64,000 bases of DNA from Candidatus Zixiibacteriota bacterium. GTDB lineage: Bacteria; Zixibacteria; MSB-5A5; GN15; FEB-12. Location: the NCBI GenBank assembly GCA_040753875.1, contig JBFMDV010000032.1, positions 62,001 through 126,000 on the forward strand, given 5' to 3'. Made by a program: the position numbers and the translations under genes. The stretch's first letter is position 1; each line of letters begins with the position of its first letter. Below the pieces are notes generated by a model, which was given only the letters and a program-made list of their open reading frames with translations, ran no database searches and had not been told where the DNA came from. Of the stretch, positions 62,313 to 64,000 are shown in pieces.

Positions 62313-62404
62313 TTAGCTCTTTCGCGGTATTATCCACCCGTTCTTCACGTACTCAAATCCAATATGCTCATAATACCCCTCGGCAGTCTCAGCCGCTTGA
62401 AGTG
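62313..62404 (-). pseudogene. C-terminal fragment of a GNAT-type acetyltransferase
   Basis: About 30 codons before a TAA read ALQAAETAEGYYEHIGFEYV, then KNGWIIPRKS. The AEGYYEHIGFE block matches the terminal helix and strand (xxFYExxGF) of GNAT acetyltransferases, and nothing upstream encodes the rest. The frame runs directly into the 114-bp repeat at 62397-62510, which appears to have cut the gene. Homology is by motif only. Confidence 0.45.
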
Positions 62405-62510
62405 CCGTCAGGTGTCTCGGCCTGACGACGCTTCGTTTCAACCGGTTGTCGGGCAGGGATGCCCGACACCGCTTCAAAAACAACATAATCGGGACGTGGC
62501 AGATGCCTGA
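62397..62510 (+). repeat. 114-bp repeat, copy 2 (two hairpins plus epimerase 3'-end fossil)
   Basis: It is the same length as copy 1 at 59954-60067 and ~93% identical. The same two hairpins are present. Its tail reads NNIIGTWQMPEK-stop, even closer in residues to the epimerase end NNFVGTWQKPEK, and similarity to the DNA after that gene continues ~20 bases past the stop. Together with copy 1 it brackets the ABC transporter operon in direct orientation. Confidence 0.85.
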
Positions 62511-62575
62511 GAAATGATCACAGATTGCAGGCGGCAGGCTTTGGTCATTAACACCTGCCGCCACTTAGTTGCGAA

Positions 62576-64000
62576 TCAGAACTGGTAACACGGCTTCACC
62601 GGCGGATCGCCGATCCCGAGTATGATGTAATCGATCAGAAGCTGGACGTCAGTAATGTCGACCAGCCCGTCACAATTATAGTCCCCCAGCAAATGACTGG
62701 GAAAGAAATCTGGACCGTTAAGAAAGACGTACTCAACAACGGCAGTGAGGTCGCCTATCTCAATGGTGCCGTCATTGTTGGCGTCGCCGTGAGCTATGGA
62801 CAGCACGGCGCGGAAGGCATCCACACGACCGTAGCCAAACGTGTCGTTCGGCACCGTGGCGCCGATGGGCACCGCACAACTACATACTATTGCATACACC
62901 TGGTCAGAAGTCAACATACTGTCACGTGATAATAGGAGGCTGGCAACACCTGCAACTATAGGCGCTGAGGCTGAGGTTCCACCGAATCTGCAGTCGTAGT
63001 CTTCATCGTTGCGCGGCTGAAGCCCGCAACCCCAACTTACATATTCGCCACAAAATTCCTGGGTACTTGGGTTATATCCAAGCGTGTCCATCTGGTCGAG
63101 CGTGAATACGTCACCCTTTAGACACAAATCCCCTGAAGGTGCTACGAGATCCAAGTAAGGACCGATTGAGCTGTACGCCCACAACTGATCCTGTAAATTC
63201 ACCGCGCCAACCGAAAGGGCGCTATTATCATAGCCGGGCCATGCCATGATTTCTGGACCGCAATTGCCTGCCGCAAAGACTACAATACTGCCTTTCCCTC
63301 CGCGGCCATCATTGAAGGCCCGATGCATGGCGTCAGGAAGCGCGTCATAACCGACAAGTATCGCACACCAGCCCCAAGAACAAGTGAGAACGTCTGCACC
63401 GGAGAGGTAACTGAAGGTCACTGCTTCAGCGCATTCTTCTGGTGGCAACAGCCACCCACCCTCTATGATCATCCGAACTGGCATAATGCGTGCGTGAGGG
63501 TTTAGGGAAAACATGCCCGTTGAAGGATATGTGCCTTGTAGGCTGTCATTCGTATGCGCAGCCGCGATTATGCCGGCACAAGCTTCGCCGTGGCCATCAA
63601 TTGGATGCGGAGCCGGGTTGTAATCGTTGTCAACAAAGTCGTAGCCGGAGGTGATTCGGGCAACAGGTAAGTCCTCGTGATCAGTAACTCCATCGTCAAG
63701 TACCGCAACCACTACGTCATTCGTCAAGCCTGCAAAGTCCCAAACAGTTGCCTCGTTGAAACTGCCGATGATCTTCTTCAGATGCGCCTGGCGATACGAA
63801 TAATGGTCGAAGACCTTGTAGCTGAACACGGAACCTCTTAGCCCAGTGGCTGGATAAGCGTATCGCGTACCTGGGAGCGCATAATACTCATTGGCTAGTT
63901 GTACGATCCCCTTGTTTGAGGAAGGAGTATTGACGAGTAGAAACACATTGGGCATGCCAAACAACTCGCGCTCAATCAGTACGCCACTGGCCGCATTCAC
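62576..64000 (-). CDS. Subtilisin-like (S8) serine protease with dockerin domain (N-terminus beyond window)
   Basis: The frame is open to the right edge, so the signal peptide and part of the propeptide are missing. The catalytic triad is visible: Asp in VVVAVLDDGVTD, His in IDGHGEACAGIIAA, Ser in GGTSASAPIVAGVASLLL, with the oxyanion Asn in FAAGNCGPE. The last ~70 residues form a dockerin-like pair of calcium loops (GDANNDGTIEIGDLTAVVEY; GDYNCDGLVDITDVQLLIDY). It should be a secreted protease held in a complex or at the surface by its dockerin. Many cysteines suggest disulfides, as fits an extracellular enzyme. Confidence 0.93.
   Translation of the reverse strand: MNAASGVLIERELFGMPNVFLLVNTPSSNKGIVQLANEYYALPGTRYAYPATGLRGSVFSYKVFDHYSYRQAHLKKIIGSFNEATVWDFAGLTNDVVVAVLDDGVTDHEDLPVARITSGYDFVDNDYNPAPHPIDGHGEACAGIIAAAHTNDSLQGTYPSTGMFSLNPHARIMPVRMIIEGGWLLPPEECAEAVTFSYLSGADVLTCSWGWCAILVGYDALPDAMHRAFNDGRGGKGSIVVFAAGNCGPEIMAWPGYDNSALSVGAVNLQDQLWAYSSIGPYLDLVAPSGDLCLKGDVFTLDQMDTLGYNPSTQEFCGEYVSWGCGLQPRNDEDYDCRFGGTSASAPIVAGVASLLLSRDSMLTSDQVYAIVCSCAVPIGATVPNDTFGYGRVDAFRAVLSIAHGDANNDGTIEIGDLTAVVEYVFLNGPDFFPSHLLGDYNCDGLVDITDVQLLIDYIILGIGDPPVKPCYQF

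Noticed and set aside
1-64000. tRNA, rRNA, riboswitch and transposase genes
   Set aside because: I found no convincing cloverleaf, rRNA segment, classic riboswitch consensus or transposase protein on reading the sequence. A covariance-model search could still reveal a small RNA I cannot see by eye.

Overview
The window looks like a chromosomal segment from a free-living, Gram-negative-type bacterium of the FCB group, probably candidate phylum Zixibacteria. This is an inference, not a placement. It rests on dockerin-type calcium-binding tails with the DISDLxxxVDFLFFGG pattern on secreted proteins, a TonB-dependent receptor with a carboxypeptidase-like N-terminal domain, several outer-membrane barrels, very large multihaem cytochromes and moderately high GC. 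I recognised no rRNA, tRNA, CRISPR array, phage or transposase gene.

Region 1 (1-15,551) is redox and electron transfer. It holds a secreted beta-helix protein cut by the left edge, a winged-helix/ferredoxin protein, a dihaem peroxidase-like cytochrome, a DUF1801 protein and an OmpA-like/lipoprotein pair. Its centre is a tightly coupled minus-strand operon at 7,385-15,114: membrane cytochrome b, 20-haem cytochrome, 28-haem cytochrome, outer-membrane barrel, membrane-anchored Fe-S/FAD oxidoreductase. The parts would suffice for a quinol-to-outer-membrane electron conduit carrying 48 c-type haems. The 28-haem protein is built from about five 216-bp tandem units.

Region 2 (15,552-30,000) carries an RND efflux pump with its adaptor, a DUF4153 membrane protein, and a Fic protein preceded by a duplicated 49-bp operator-like array. 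It continues with a DEAD-box helicase, a bacteriohemerythrin, a large multidomain regulator (MshEN, HD-like, DUF4388/PATAN), an ECF sigma/anti-sigma pair and a nitroreductase.

Region 3 (30,129-37,441) looks like sulfide or persulfide handling. An ArsR-rhodanese regulator follows a perfect 10+10 bp operator overlapping its own promoter; then come a DsrE-like protein and a sulfide:quinone reductase-like flavoprotein. An envelope lipid-transport-like operon follows (MMPL/RND permease, LolA-like protein, barrel, DUF2892).

Region 4 (37,442-54,000) contains interspersed small repeats, a DUF72 protein, EttA, an internally duplicated dockerin beta-helix protein beside a TonB-dependent receptor, archease with RtcB, a CDF transporter, a periplasmic peroxiredoxin, an epimerase coupled to a small membrane protein, and a class V aminotransferase-like enzyme.

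Region 5 (53,454-64,000) contains a carbamoyltransferase cassette (SxtJ-like, NodU/SxtI-like, a 53-residue DUF5989/SxtK-like protein, SGNH hydrolase), an epimerase, and a glycosyltransferase-39/TPR gene split at a run of eight G. An ABC-2 transporter operon is bracketed by two 114-bp repeats that carry fossil 3' ends of an epimerase gene. A dockerin-bearing subtilisin-like protease runs off the right edge.
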